A stretch of 64,000 nucleotides of DNA from RGIG3002 sp964449325 (GTDB lineage: Bacteria > Bacillota > Clostridia > Lachnospirales > Lachnospiraceae): the NCBI GenBank assembly GCA_964449325.1, contig CAYUYJ010000002.1, forward strand, positions 205,460 to 269,459, read 5' to 3'. Positions 44,725 to 53,863 of the stretch are shown here, in pieces. The notes under the pieces were generated by a model that saw only the letters and a list, made by a program, of their open reading frames with translations, did no database searches and was not told the DNA's origin. A program made the translations under genes and the position numbers. Every line of letters starts with the position of its first letter. The first letter of the stretch is position 1.

Positions 44725-44768
44725 GTTTTTACCTCCTTTTCTTTTTGATTTTAACCTGACGTAAATCA

Positions 44769-44797
44769 ACCATACGACAGGAAGATGGTTTTGTCAA
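44769..44797 (-). promoter_or_regulatory. Promoter of the leader-ABC exporter operon
   Basis: On the minus strand: TTGACA (44797-44792), 17 bases, TATGGT (44774-44769), about 45 bases before the leader ORF start. Confidence 0.7.
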
Positions 44798-44840
44798 TAC
44801 AATTTTTTGAAAAAATGAAAAAATATGTAAATTAAAATTT

Positions 44841-46007
44841 TTAGCAGTAAGCATGGTCTATATCAATGACAGTATAAAAGTTTTCATCCAGTGTAGAAAA
44901 GGCTTTTGCAAGATAAGCCTTAATTTCCTCATCGGAGTATGTGAACTTAAAAGGAACAACGACATCAAAAATGATGTTTGTGTGAGTGGGACCCTTAACC
45001 AGCCGGAAATCATGCAACGTCAAGTCGGAAGAGAGCTGATGAATAAACTGTAATGCCTTCTCTTTTAAGTCCTGTGTTTCTTTGTCTTCTATACAGACCG
45101 GATCCATATGAATAACGGCTTCACAGTGCAACGTACTGCGAAGTCGGTGTTCAATATTGTCAATGGTATCATGCAGAGTCAATAAATCACCGGAGGAAGG
45201 TACTTCTGCATGTAAAGATACCATAATTCGTCCCGGTCCGTAGTCATGCACAATTAAATCATGAATGCCCAATACGTCTTCGTAGGAAAGTACGATTTCT
45301 TCAATACTTTTCACAAATTCCGGTTCCGGTGGCTTGCCAAGCAGCGGATTTATTGTTTCCTTTGCAGCAGAGAAACCGGCATAAAAGATGAATATGCCTA
45401 CCAGAATACCGCAGTAGCCATCAATGTTCAGTCCTGTAAAGTGGGAGAACAGCGTAGCGAAAAGAACGGCTGTAGTAGCAAGAGAGTCACTGAGACTGTC
45501 CGTAGCCGTAGCCTTCATGGCAGCACTGTTTATTTTTTTACTGATTTTCAGATTGTAAAAACACATATAAAGTTTTACTGCAATGGAAACGAATAAAATA
45601 AGCAGAATAATCGGGCTGAAAAGAACCTCTTGCGGATGAAGTATTTTAGTAAAGGAGGACTTAATCAGTTCGACTCCCATAACAACAATGGCAAGGGAAA
45701 CCAAAGCACCGGTAAGATATTCTATTCTTCCGTGTCCGAAAGGGTGGTCGGGGTCCGGTTTTTGTCCTGCCATTTTAAAGCCGATTAAGGTAATGACAGA
45801 GGAAGCAGCATCCGAGAGGTTATTGAATGCGTCGGCTGTGATGGCAATGGAATGACTGATAAAGCCTGCCAGAAATTTTCCGGCAAATAAAAAGATGTTA
45901 AGCAGGATACCAACCGAGCCGCAAAGCATACCATAAGCCTGACGAACGGAGGGTGAATCGGTGTTGTCGTAGTTTTTGATAAAAATTTTCGTTAAAAAAG
46001 TAACCAT
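44841..46007 (-). CDS. Cation diffusion facilitator (CDF) metal transporter
   Basis: A 388-residue CDF antiporter that expels divalent metals (Zn, Mn or Fe are typical). Six membrane helices are visible. Metal-site residues are in the helix with DAFNNLSDAASS, and the HPFGHGRIEY loop follows. A cytoplasmic domain (residues about 215-300) ends in the HVDP-like HMDPVC segment. The last 90 residues extend beyond the minimal family length with a second ferredoxin-like region. The start has AAGGGGA upstream. Metal specificity is unknown. Confidence 0.92.
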   Translation of the reverse strand: MVTFLTKIFIKNYDNTDSPSVRQAYGMLCGSVGILLNIFLFAGKFLAGFISHSIAITADAFNNLSDAASSVITLIGFKMAGQKPDPDHPFGHGRIEYLTGALVSLAIVVMGVELIKSSFTKILHPQEVLFSPIILLILFVSIAVKLYMCFYNLKISKKINSAAMKATATDSLSDSLATTAVLFATLFSHFTGLNIDGYCGILVGIFIFYAGFSAAKETINPLLGKPPEPEFVKSIEEIVLSYEDVLGIHDLIVHDYGPGRIMVSLHAEVPSSGDLLTLHDTIDNIEHRLRSTLHCEAVIHMDPVCIEDKETQDLKEKALQFIHQLSSDLTLHDFRLVKGPTHTNIIFDVVVPFKFTYSDEEIKAYLAKAFSTLDENFYTVIDIDHAYC

Positions 46008-46182
46008 AAAAATCCCCTTATTTTTAGAAAAAGCTGATTTCTTAGTTTAAAAATAGAAACAGACAGCTTTAAAAAATATAGTGGTTATTATTGTAGTGTG
46101 TTTTGACCAAAAAATCAACCAAAATTGCAAAGAAAATGGTGCTTTTAAACAATAATGAAAACTGTTCTCATTTAAATAACGG

Positions 46183-46211
46183 TTGCTAACAAAAGAAAAT
46201 TAGAGTATAAT
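46183..46211 (+). promoter_or_regulatory. Promoter of gpmI
   Basis: TTGCTA (46183-46188), 17 bases, TATAAT (46206-46211). Confidence 0.75.
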
Positions 46212-46271
46212 TTTTGGCGGATGAGAATCTGTGTGATTAAGATATGAAATAGAAAAGAAAAGGAGACTATT

Positions 46272-47813
46272 ATGAGTAAAAAAACAACCGTATTGATGAT
46301 TTTAGACGGCTATGGTCTGAACAGCAAGGTCGAAGGTAATGCAGTAGCAGAAGCAAAGACCCCTGTTATGGATAAATTGATGAAAGAATATCCTTTTGTA
46401 AAGGGAAATGCCAGTGGTATGGCGGTAGGACTTCCGGACGGACAGATGGGAAACTCTGAGGTGGGACACTTGAATATGGGTGCCGGACGTATCGTATATC
46501 AGGAACTTACCAGAATCACAAAAGAAATTCAGGATGGCACTTTTTTTGAAAATCCGGCACTTTTAAAAGCGATAGAAAACTGTAAGAAAAATGATTCAGC
46601 ACTGCATTTCTTCGGACTTTTATCTGATGGCGGTGTACACAGTCATATTACACACCTTTACGGACTGCTGGAGCTTGCCAAGAGAAACGGACTTTCCAAA
46701 GTATATGTGCATGGTTTCCTTGATGGACGTGATACTCCTCCTGCAAGCGGAAAAGATTATGCCGAGCAGTTGGATGAAAAAATGAAAGAAATCGGTGTAG
46801 GTGAAATCGCTTCCGTAATGGGACGTTACTATGCGATGGACAGAGATAACAACTATGACCGTGTGAAATTGGCTTATGATGCACTCACAAAGGGCGAAGG
46901 GCTGACTGCAGAGAGCGGTGTGGCTGCTATTCAGGCTTCTTATGACAGAGATGAAACAGATGAATTCGTAAAACCTACTGTTGTTGTGAAAAACGGACAG
47001 CCTGTTGCAACTATTAAAGATAAAGATTCCGTTGTATTTTTCAACTTTAGACCGGATCGTGCAAGGCAAATTACCAGAGCTTTCTGTGATGATGATTTTA
47101 AAGGCTTTGACAGACAAAAGAGAGTAGAGACAACCTTTGTATGCTTCTCCGATTATGACCCGACAATTCCGAATAAGGATGTGGCATTCCACAAAATTGC
47201 AGTAACGAATACATTCGGTGAATGGCTGGCTGCAAACAATATGACACAGGCAAGAATTGCGGAAACAGAAAAATACGCACATGTTACCTTCTTTTTCAAT
47301 GGTGGTGTGGAAGAACCGAACAAAGGGGAAGACAGAATTCTTGTTAATTCTCCGAAGGTAGCAACCTATGACTTAAAACCGGAAATGAGCGCATATGAGG
47401 TATGTGATAAACTGACAGATGCTATCCGTTCCGGCAAATATGATGTGATTATCATTAACTTTGCAAATCCGGATATGGTTGGACACACCGGTGTGGAAAC
47501 AGCTGCAATTAAAGCGGTAGAAGCAGTAGATGAATGCGTGGGAAAAGCGGTAGAAGCAATCAAAGAGGTAAACGGAACTATGTTTATCTGTGCAGACCAC
47601 GGAAATGCAGAGCAGCTTGTGGATTATGAAACAGGTGCTCCGTTTACGGCACATACAACGAATCAGGTACCGTTTATCCTTGTAAATTATGATGAGACAT
47701 ATACGCTCAGAGAAAACGGATGTCTGGCAGATATCGTTCCTACTCTGATTGAGACAATGGGTATGGAGAAACCTGCGGAAATGACAGGAGAATCTTTGCT
47801 GATTAAAAAATAA
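46272..47813 (+). CDS. gpmI: 2,3-bisphosphoglycerate-independent phosphoglycerate mutase
   Basis: Converts 3- to 2-phosphoglycerate, 513 residues, manganese-dependent. The alkaline-phosphatase-like fold is shown by VLMILDGYGLN, the phospho-Ser in GQMGNSEVGHLNMGAG near residue 62, HGFLDGRDTPP, NFRPDRARQI, NPDMVGHTG and ADHGNAEQL. Length matches the family. It has its own promoter rather than continuing the gapA-pgk-tpiA group as in Bacillus. Confidence 0.97.
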   Translation: MSKKTTVLMILDGYGLNSKVEGNAVAEAKTPVMDKLMKEYPFVKGNASGMAVGLPDGQMGNSEVGHLNMGAGRIVYQELTRITKEIQDGTFFENPALLKAIENCKKNDSALHFFGLLSDGGVHSHITHLYGLLELAKRNGLSKVYVHGFLDGRDTPPASGKDYAEQLDEKMKEIGVGEIASVMGRYYAMDRDNNYDRVKLAYDALTKGEGLTAESGVAAIQASYDRDETDEFVKPTVVVKNGQPVATIKDKDSVVFFNFRPDRARQITRAFCDDDFKGFDRQKRVETTFVCFSDYDPTIPNKDVAFHKIAVTNTFGEWLAANNMTQARIAETEKYAHVTFFFNGGVEEPNKGEDRILVNSPKVATYDLKPEMSAYEVCDKLTDAIRSGKYDVIIINFANPDMVGHTGVETAAIKAVEAVDECVGKAVEAIKEVNGTMFICADHGNAEQLVDYETGAPFTAHTTNQVPFILVNYDETYTLRENGCLADIVPTLIETMGMEKPAEMTGESLLIKK

Positions 47814-47852
47814 AAAGGACTTTTGGAAACTATAACAAATATACCTTAAGGC

Positions 47853-47916
47853 AAAAAGGAGTGTTGCAAAATGAATGATTCAAAAATCATCCTGTGAAGC
47901 AATACTCCTTTTTTGT
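47853..47916 (+). terminator. Terminator after gpmI
   Basis: AAAAAGGAGTGTTGC (47853-47867) pairs with GCAATACTCCTTTTT (47899-47913; one mismatch/wobble), with a long loop and a T-run. Confidence 0.75.
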
Positions 47917-47970
47917 AGAGGATTTTGAAAGATGAGGCAAGGGGATGCGAAATAGCAGGAGGAACGGTAT

Positions 47971-48858
47971 ATGAAAGTCTTTGTATGTGAGCCCATCCAT
48001 GAAAAAGTAATGGAATATTTAGCAGAGCGTGCAGAAGTATTGTCAAAATGGGAGGAAATTGAAAAGGCGGATGCCGTTATACGGAGAAATTTTGTCATGG
48101 ATAAGGAGCTTCTTGATAAGATGCCAAATCTAAGAAAAATTTCCATTCACGGAACCGGAACGGATGGGGTGGATTTGGAAGAGGCAAAAAGAAGAGGCAT
48201 TATTGTTCTGTCTACGCCCGGAGAGAATGCACGCTCGGTGGCAGAACTTGCAATCATGCTAATGCTTGCCCTAAGTAAAAAACTGGTATATGTCGATAGA
48301 AAACTGCAAGAGGGTAAGACTTTTGATGTTGCAGACAGTTCTTTATGCGGGATGGAGCTATGCGGAAAAACGCTGGGACTTTTAGGCGTGGGAAATATTG
48401 GGGGCATGGTGGCAGATATGGCAAAGGCTTTCGATATGAAGGTATACGGATTTTCGAGAAATACGCAAGTGGAAAGCTATGAAAAGCATAACATTGTTCC
48501 TTGCAGAAGTCTGAAGGAATTACTGGAAAAAGCAGATTTTTTAAATATTTCGATTCCTTTAAATGAAAGTACGAAAGGGCTGATTGGAGAAAAAGAGCTT
48601 GCACATATGAAAGAAAGCGCACTTTTAATCAATACGGCAAGGGGAGAAATTGTACAGGAAAGGGCATTATACCGGGCTTTGAAGGACGGTGTGATAGCAG
48701 GCGCGGCAAGTGATGTATTTAAGAAGGAACCACCGGTTAAAGGGGAAAATGCACTTCTTGCACTGGATAATTTTATTGCCACACCTCATATTGGTGCCAA
48801 TACGGATGAAGCATTATATCGTGTGGGAATGAAAGCCGTGAAAAACTTAGGTTTATAG
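47971..48858 (+). CDS. D-isomer-specific 2-hydroxyacid dehydrogenase
   Basis: A 295-residue NAD-dependent dehydrogenase similar to phosphoglycerate and hydroxypyruvate dehydrogenases. The dinucleotide-binding glycines are in LLGVGNIGG (near residue 132), catalytic Arg in NTARGEIVQ, Glu in FKKEPP and His in TPHIGANT. It ends shortly after the catalytic His, so it has no ACT regulatory domain. AGGAGG precedes the start. Substrate is uncertain: 3-phosphoglycerate, lactate or glyoxylate-type acids are possible. The location beside gpmI would fit 3-phosphoglycerate, but that is inference. Confidence 0.92.
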   Translation: MKVFVCEPIHEKVMEYLAERAEVLSKWEEIEKADAVIRRNFVMDKELLDKMPNLRKISIHGTGTDGVDLEEAKRRGIIVLSTPGENARSVAELAIMLMLALSKKLVYVDRKLQEGKTFDVADSSLCGMELCGKTLGLLGVGNIGGMVADMAKAFDMKVYGFSRNTQVESYEKHNIVPCRSLKELLEKADFLNISIPLNESTKGLIGEKELAHMKESALLINTARGEIVQERALYRALKDGVIAGAASDVFKKEPPVKGENALLALDNFIATPHIGANTDEALYRVGMKAVKNLGL

Positions 48859-48903
48859 AATTTTGAGTAATCATTAATATTTTTTAAGATTTCCTTAAGC
48901 CGC

Positions 48904-48967
48904 TTGTAACAGAGTGGCTTATCCATTATACTTACTGTATTAATAAGAATAGTACACTTAGTGCACT
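48904..48967 (+). promoter_or_regulatory. Promoter and operator of the GntR-ABC operon
   Basis: TTGTAA (48904-48909), 17 bases, TATACT (48927-48932). An inverted repeat AGTACAC-TTA-GTGCACT (48951-48967) lies just past the expected start site and suits auto-repression by the YtrA-type regulator that follows. Confidence 0.7.
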
Positions 48968-49023
48968 TCATATAGAAGAGGTAAGCCGAATCAGAGTACA
49001 TTAGTAGTACGGAAAGGAGAAAT

Positions 49024-49389
49024 ATGATTGTTGTAGACTATAAAGATACAAGACCGATTTACGAGCAGATTGTGGAGCGGTTTCAAAACCTGATTCTGAC
49101 AGGGGCGCTTCCGGTAGACGAACAGCTTCCGTCAGTGAGAAATCTGGCAATGGAACTTTCCATCAATCCGAATACGATTCAGAAAGCCTATGCGGAGTTA
49201 GAACGCAGAGGATTCATTTATACGGTAAAAGGCAAAGGAAATTTTGTCACTTATAAGGAAGAACTGATGGAATACAAAAAACAGGAACTGAAGAGAAAGA
49301 TTGATGATGTAGTGGAGGAAGCAAGAGAGGTTGGCATTGCCAAAACCACCATTATATATTATCTGGAGAATGGGGGAGAAAGCTTATGA
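49024..49389 (+). CDS. GntR-family transcriptional regulator, YtrA subfamily
   Basis: A 121-residue regulator. An N-terminal winged helix (residues about 10-75: RPIYEQIVERFQNLILTG, QLPSVRNLAMELSINPNTIQKAYAELERRGF) is followed by only about 45 residues of dimerisation helix. This short C-terminus is typical of the YtrA group that represses adjacent ABC genes. Its stop overlaps the ATPase start by four bases (ATGA). It probably binds the inverted repeat at 48951-48967 and releases under cell-envelope or antibiotic stress; the inducer is unknown. Confidence 0.93.
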   Translation: MIVVDYKDTRPIYEQIVERFQNLILTGALPVDEQLPSVRNLAMELSINPNTIQKAYAELERRGFIYTVKGKGNFVTYKEELMEYKKQELKRKIDDVVEEAREVGIAKTTIIYYLENGGESL

Positions 49390-50291
49390 TAGAAGTCAAA
49401 AGGATTTCCAAGACCTTTGATGGTTTTAAGGCGGTGAATGATGTCACGGTCAGTATATCGGAGAGTAATGTGTTTGGACTGGTGGGAACGAACGGTGCCG
49501 GAAAAAGCACGGTGCTTAGAATGATCGCAGGGGTATATAAGCCTGATGAAGGGGTTGTACTAATAGACGGACAGCCGGTTTTTGACAAGATGGAAACAAA
49601 GAAAAATCTGTTTTTCATTGCAGATGAGCCGTACTTTTTTACCAATGCCACGGCAGAGGTGATGCAGAAATATTATGCCAGTATCTATGAGCAGTTTGAT
49701 ACGGAACAGTTTTACCGTTATCTGTCTCATTTTGAATTGGACAAACGAAGGAAAATCAATACCTATTCCAAGGGGATGAAAAAGCAGCTCGCCTTACTTT
49801 TGGGAATCAGTTCCAAAACCAAATATCTGCTTTGTGATGAAACCTTTGATGGGTTAGACCCGGTTATGCGGCAGGGGGTAAAAAGTATTTTTGCGGATGA
49901 AATTGAGCGAAGAGGCATGACTCCGGTTATTGCATCCCATAACCTTCGGGAGTTAGAGGATATATGCGATCATGTGGGACTTTTACATAAAGGCGGCGTA
50001 CTTCTTTCCAAAGATTTGGAAGAAATGAAATGCAACATACAGAAAGTACAGTGTGTATTTCGAAATCAGGAAGAAGAAAAGAAGGTTATGGATATGCTGC
50101 ATATTCTGAAGGACGAAAGAAGAGGCTCTCTACATACCTTTACGGTGCGGGGAAATAAGGAACAGATTCTGGAAAGCTTTTCCGGCGCGGATATGGTATT
50201 TTGTGAGGTCTTGCCGTTGTCTCTTGAAGAAATTTTTATTAGCGAAACGGAGGTAGTGGGTTATGATGTCAAAAAACTCATTCTTGGTTAA
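49386..50291 (+). CDS. ABC transporter ATP-binding protein (GntR-linked)
   Basis: A 301-residue ATPase: Walker A GTNGAGKST (near residue 38), Q-loop region, signature YSKGMKKQ (near 133), Walker B YLLCDETFDGLD and switch His in ASHNLRELE. The signature is the SKGM form common in ABC-2 type exporters. About 80 C-terminal residues form an extra regulatory region. It is coupled to the GntR gene upstream and the permease downstream (29-base overlap). Likely part of a YtrA-type exporter. Confidence 0.94.
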   Translation: MIEVKRISKTFDGFKAVNDVTVSISESNVFGLVGTNGAGKSTVLRMIAGVYKPDEGVVLIDGQPVFDKMETKKNLFFIADEPYFFTNATAEVMQKYYASIYEQFDTEQFYRYLSHFELDKRRKINTYSKGMKKQLALLLGISSKTKYLLCDETFDGLDPVMRQGVKSIFADEIERRGMTPVIASHNLRELEDICDHVGLLHKGGVLLSKDLEEMKCNIQKVQCVFRNQEEEKKVMDMLHILKDERRGSLHTFTVRGNKEQILESFSGADMVFCEVLPLSLEEIFISETEVVGYDVKKLILG

Positions 50292-52365
50292 TATGAAAGA
50301 AAATTTGAAGCGCCGAAACTGGATTGCGGTTATTTATTCCGTGGTTTTTCTGCTTGCTTTTCCGGTGGGAATGGCATTGTGGATTAGTTCCTTTTCCAAT
50401 AGCAGACTGGATATGGGAGAGGAAGCCTGGCGGGCGGATATGGCAAGAGGTCTGACGGAATATCTTTCCATTAATGTTCCGATGACGTTGCTTGTCACGA
50501 TGCTGGCGGTGATTTGCGCTATACAGGGATTTGCTTATTTGTTCCGCAGACAGAAACTGGATATGTATATGAGTGTTCCGGTTTCTAAAAGACGCCGTTT
50601 CCTTGTAATTTATTTGAATGGTATTCTGCTGTTTGCCCTGCCTTATCTGGTGAGTCTGTTGATTGGAGTGGGAATCGGAGCAGGAAACGGAATTTTGACA
50701 GGAGGAGCAGTAAAGTGTATGCTGTATTCTTTTTTGGCATACCTTGTCTATTATGCGGCAATTTATAATATTACACTTGTTGCTGTTATGATGACCGGAA
50801 ATCTGTTACTATCCCTTTGTGCAACGGTGGTATTTTTGTTTTATGAAGTAGCAGTAAAGGGATTATTCATAGGACTTTGTTCCATTTTTTTCGGCACCTA
50901 CTCCAATTACGGAATAGAGATGAAGACATATCTCTCTCCGGTGATTGAAATGTTTGAAAGTACGATTGAATGTTGTTCGTTGAAATATTATGATATACCA
51001 ATGTCAGTCCCGTATCTGATTGAAAACAGTGGGATGACATTACTCAAAATTTTAATCATTGCCATTGTAGTTGGTGTAATAAGCTATCTGCTTTATGCGA
51101 TTCGTCCTGCGGAAAGTTGCAACAAAGCAATTGCTTTCCGAAAAACAAAGCCGGTTATTAAGGTATTTCTGATGGTTCCGATTGCACTGGTGATTGGCGT
51201 TTTATTTTATTCGATTGCAAACGAAAATACGGTAATGACCGTGTTTGGACTGATACTCGGCATTTTATTAAGCCATAGTATATTGGAAATTATTTTTGAA
51301 TTTGATTTAAAGGCTGCCATCAGGCATTTAAAATCCGGTGCGATAGGGGCTGTGTTGGTGTTTGCGGTATTTGTTGTATTCCGGTTTGATCTGGCAGGCT
51401 ATGATACATGGGTACCAAAGGCAGAAAAGGTGGAAAGTGTGGCATTTTCCATACCCGGTATGTTTCGTAACAGCTACTATGATTGGGAAAGTGATACATG
51501 GATAAGCGGTACGGACTACTGCTTTGATAAAATGAAAATAACGGATACGGAAAGCTTCTGTGCTTTAGCGGAGGAAGTTGTCCAAGACCAGAAAGCAATC
51601 AATGACGGAAAGACACAGGATTATGGAATTTTACTGTGGACACAGGTAAAATACAGAATGAAAAATGGGACAGAAAAGTACAGACAGTTAATGATTCCAT
51701 ACGAAAAATATACAGAGCAGTTAACGGCATTAACAGAAAGTGAAGAATATAAAAACGGAGCATGGCAGATTTTGGATGAAGATTTTACAAAAAAAGTAAA
51801 TATTACGTCGCTTTCTTTTTCTAACGGTGTCATCGGTGCAGAGGTGGAAAAGGAAGAAATTAAGCAGGTGTTTGCTGATTATAAAGAAGATTTAAAACAG
51901 CTTCGTCTGGAAAATGTGGTAGAGGAAATTCCGGTGGGTGTTCTCTATTTTGATTATGTGGATCCGACTACAGCGGAGAATAATACCAGGGGAATCTATG
52001 GAATGGAAATGCCCATATATTCTTCCTTTGAAAAAACCATAGCGTATGCCGGAGAAAAGGGTTATTTAGAGGATTGGAGAAGCGGGGAAGCAGAAAAAAT
52101 TACTGAAATTACTATTTGCCGCTGGGATTCAAGGCTGGACATAGATGAAGAGAAAACCTTTACGGATAAAGAGAAAATAGAGGCGATTCTTCCGGCGCTG
52201 ACTCCTTATGAATTAAACAACTACAGAGTATTCATCGAGTCAAATGATGGTTATGATGCGTATGTGAATTTCACTGATTGGGAAAATGAAGATAGAGAGG
52301 ATTATTCCGGTTATTTCCATGTTGATGAAGCACTTCTTCCCGATTTTGCAATAATAGAAGAATAA
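50263..52365 (+). CDS. ABC transporter permease with large C-terminal extracytoplasmic domain
   Basis: A 700-residue membrane protein. The first about 370 residues hold roughly eight to ten helices of ABC-2 permease character (residues about 18-40 and 70-360). The remaining about 330 residues are soluble and acidic, with several Trp/Tyr-rich segments, and presumably lie outside the cell. Start ATG 50263 has CGGAGG nine bases upstream. It is the transmembrane partner of the ATPase it overlaps. The large soluble domain is unusual next to the short ABC-2 permeases. The substrate is unknown. Confidence 0.88.
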   Translation: MMSKNSFLVNMKENLKRRNWIAVIYSVVFLLAFPVGMALWISSFSNSRLDMGEEAWRADMARGLTEYLSINVPMTLLVTMLAVICAIQGFAYLFRRQKLDMYMSVPVSKRRRFLVIYLNGILLFALPYLVSLLIGVGIGAGNGILTGGAVKCMLYSFLAYLVYYAAIYNITLVAVMMTGNLLLSLCATVVFLFYEVAVKGLFIGLCSIFFGTYSNYGIEMKTYLSPVIEMFESTIECCSLKYYDIPMSVPYLIENSGMTLLKILIIAIVVGVISYLLYAIRPAESCNKAIAFRKTKPVIKVFLMVPIALVIGVLFYSIANENTVMTVFGLILGILLSHSILEIIFEFDLKAAIRHLKSGAIGAVLVFAVFVVFRFDLAGYDTWVPKAEKVESVAFSIPGMFRNSYYDWESDTWISGTDYCFDKMKITDTESFCALAEEVVQDQKAINDGKTQDYGILLWTQVKYRMKNGTEKYRQLMIPYEKYTEQLTALTESEEYKNGAWQILDEDFTKKVNITSLSFSNGVIGAEVEKEEIKQVFADYKEDLKQLRLENVVEEIPVGVLYFDYVDPTTAENNTRGIYGMEMPIYSSFEKTIAYAGEKGYLEDWRSGEAEKITEITICRWDSRLDIDEEKTFTDKEKIEAILPALTPYELNNYRVFIESNDGYDAYVNFTDWENEDREDYSGYFHVDEALLPDFAIIEE

Positions 52366-52372
52366 AAAATAC

Positions 52373-52413
52373 AAAACAGCGGAAACCAAAGAAAATGTTT
52401 CTGCTGTTTTTTT
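52373..52413 (+). terminator. Terminator of the GntR-ABC operon
   Basis: AAAACAGCGGAAAC (52373-52386) pairs with GTTTCTGCTGTTTT (52397-52410), one G-U pair, then T-run. Confidence 0.88.
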
Positions 52414-52474
52414 GTGTATTTTCCAAAAAACAAGGAATACTAAGGTAAAAAAGTGAGAAGAAAGGGAAAAAGCA

Positions 52475-53779
52475 ATGAGTTTATACTTAACCATTACCGA
52501 TGTCAAAGGAAGAGAAATTTTAGATTCCAGAGGAAATCCAACGGTGGAAGCAGAAGTTATTATCGAAGATACGATTCACGGCAGGGCTGCGGTTCCCTCC
52601 GGTGCCAGTACGGGAAAATTTGAAGCCGTGGAACTCAGAGACGGAGAAACAAGATATTTTGGACTGGGTGTACAGAAAGCCGTGCACAATATAAATACAA
52701 AAATCCGGGATTGTCTGCTTGGAAAAAATGCACTGGAACAGGGAATGATAGACCGGCTGTTGATAGATGCGGACGGAACGGAAAACAAAAGTAATCTTGG
52801 AGCAAATGCGATGTTGGGTGTGTCCATGGCATGTGCAAAGGCAGCGGCAACGGCATTGGAACTGCCTCTTTATCGTTACCTTGGCGGTATTTCACCGCGA
52901 ATGCTTCCGGTTCCGATGATGAACATTCTAAATGGGGGAAAGCATGCGGCGAATACGGTAGATTTTCAGGAATTCATGATTATGCCGGTACAGGCGGAAA
53001 GCTTTGCTGACGGACTGCGGATTTGTGCGGAAATCTATCATAATTTAAAGAAAATACTAAACGATAAAAACTTATCTACCGGGGTGGGGGATGAAGGCGG
53101 TTTTGCACCGGATCTGCCGGATGCAGCAGCGGTATTGGATTTGATTGTGGAGGCAATCGAAACCAGTAAATATATTCCGGGACAGGATATCAAAATTGCA
53201 CTGGATGTTGCTTCCAGTGAACTTTATAGTGAGAAGACGGGTATGTATCATTTCCCCGGTGAGAGTAAGCTGAAAGGAAAAGAGGTGGTACGGGATACGG
53301 AAGAAATGATTTCCTATTACGAAGAACTGATTAAAAACTATCCCATTATTTCCATTGAGGACGGACTTGCCGAGGATGACTGGGACGGATGGAAAGAGAT
53401 GACAAAACGGCTTGGAAATAAAATTCAGCTGGTAGGAGATGATTTGTTTGTAACAAACACAAAACGACTGGATGCAGGCATCAAGCTGCATGTTGCAAAT
53501 GCTATTTTAGTGAAAGTCAATCAGATCGGAACCTTGTCCGAAGCTTTTGAAGCAGTGGAAATGGCACATAAAAACGGGTATAAGGCAGTCATTTCTCACC
53601 GTTCCGGAGAAACGGAGGATGCAACGATTGCAGATATTGCGGTGGCACTAAATGCAGGACAGATTAAAACAGGTGCTCCCTGCAGAAGCGACCGGATTGC
53701 AAAGTATAACCAGCTTTTAAGAATTGAAGAAGAACTTGGAAATTTCGCCTGCTACAAAGAGCCGTTTAACAAAATTTAG
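52475..53779 (+). CDS. eno: Enolase
   Basis: Dehydrates 2-phosphoglycerate to phosphoenolpyruvate, 434 residues. Visible: REILDSRGNPTVEAEV, VPSGASTGKFEAVELRDG, the metal ligands near DVASSE, SIEDGLAEDDW and GDDLFVTN, the catalytic Lys in ILVKVNQIGT and the SHRSGETED loop. A weak purine-rich ribosome site precedes the ATG. I do not see a clear promoter in the 100 bases after the preceding terminator. It stands apart from gpmI by the GntR-ABC operon. Confidence 0.97.
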   Translation: MSLYLTITDVKGREILDSRGNPTVEAEVIIEDTIHGRAAVPSGASTGKFEAVELRDGETRYFGLGVQKAVHNINTKIRDCLLGKNALEQGMIDRLLIDADGTENKSNLGANAMLGVSMACAKAAATALELPLYRYLGGISPRMLPVPMMNILNGGKHAANTVDFQEFMIMPVQAESFADGLRICAEIYHNLKKILNDKNLSTGVGDEGGFAPDLPDAAAVLDLIVEAIETSKYIPGQDIKIALDVASSELYSEKTGMYHFPGESKLKGKEVVRDTEEMISYYEELIKNYPIISIEDGLAEDDWDGWKEMTKRLGNKIQLVGDDLFVTNTKRLDAGIKLHVANAILVKVNQIGTLSEAFEAVEMAHKNGYKAVISHRSGETEDATIADIAVALNAGQIKTGAPCRSDRIAKYNQLLRIEEELGNFACYKEPFNKI

Positions 53780-53800
53780 AGAGAATTATCCAAAAATTAG

Positions 53801-53829
53801 TTGAAAAAGCTGTTGCACTATGGTAAACT
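53801..53829 (+). promoter_or_regulatory. Promoter of secG-rnr-smpB
   Basis: TTGAAA (53801-53806), 17 bases, TAAACT (53824-53829). Confidence 0.5.
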
Positions 53830-53863
53830 GAATTTTGTTTGATGTTAGGAGGTGCAATCAGGA

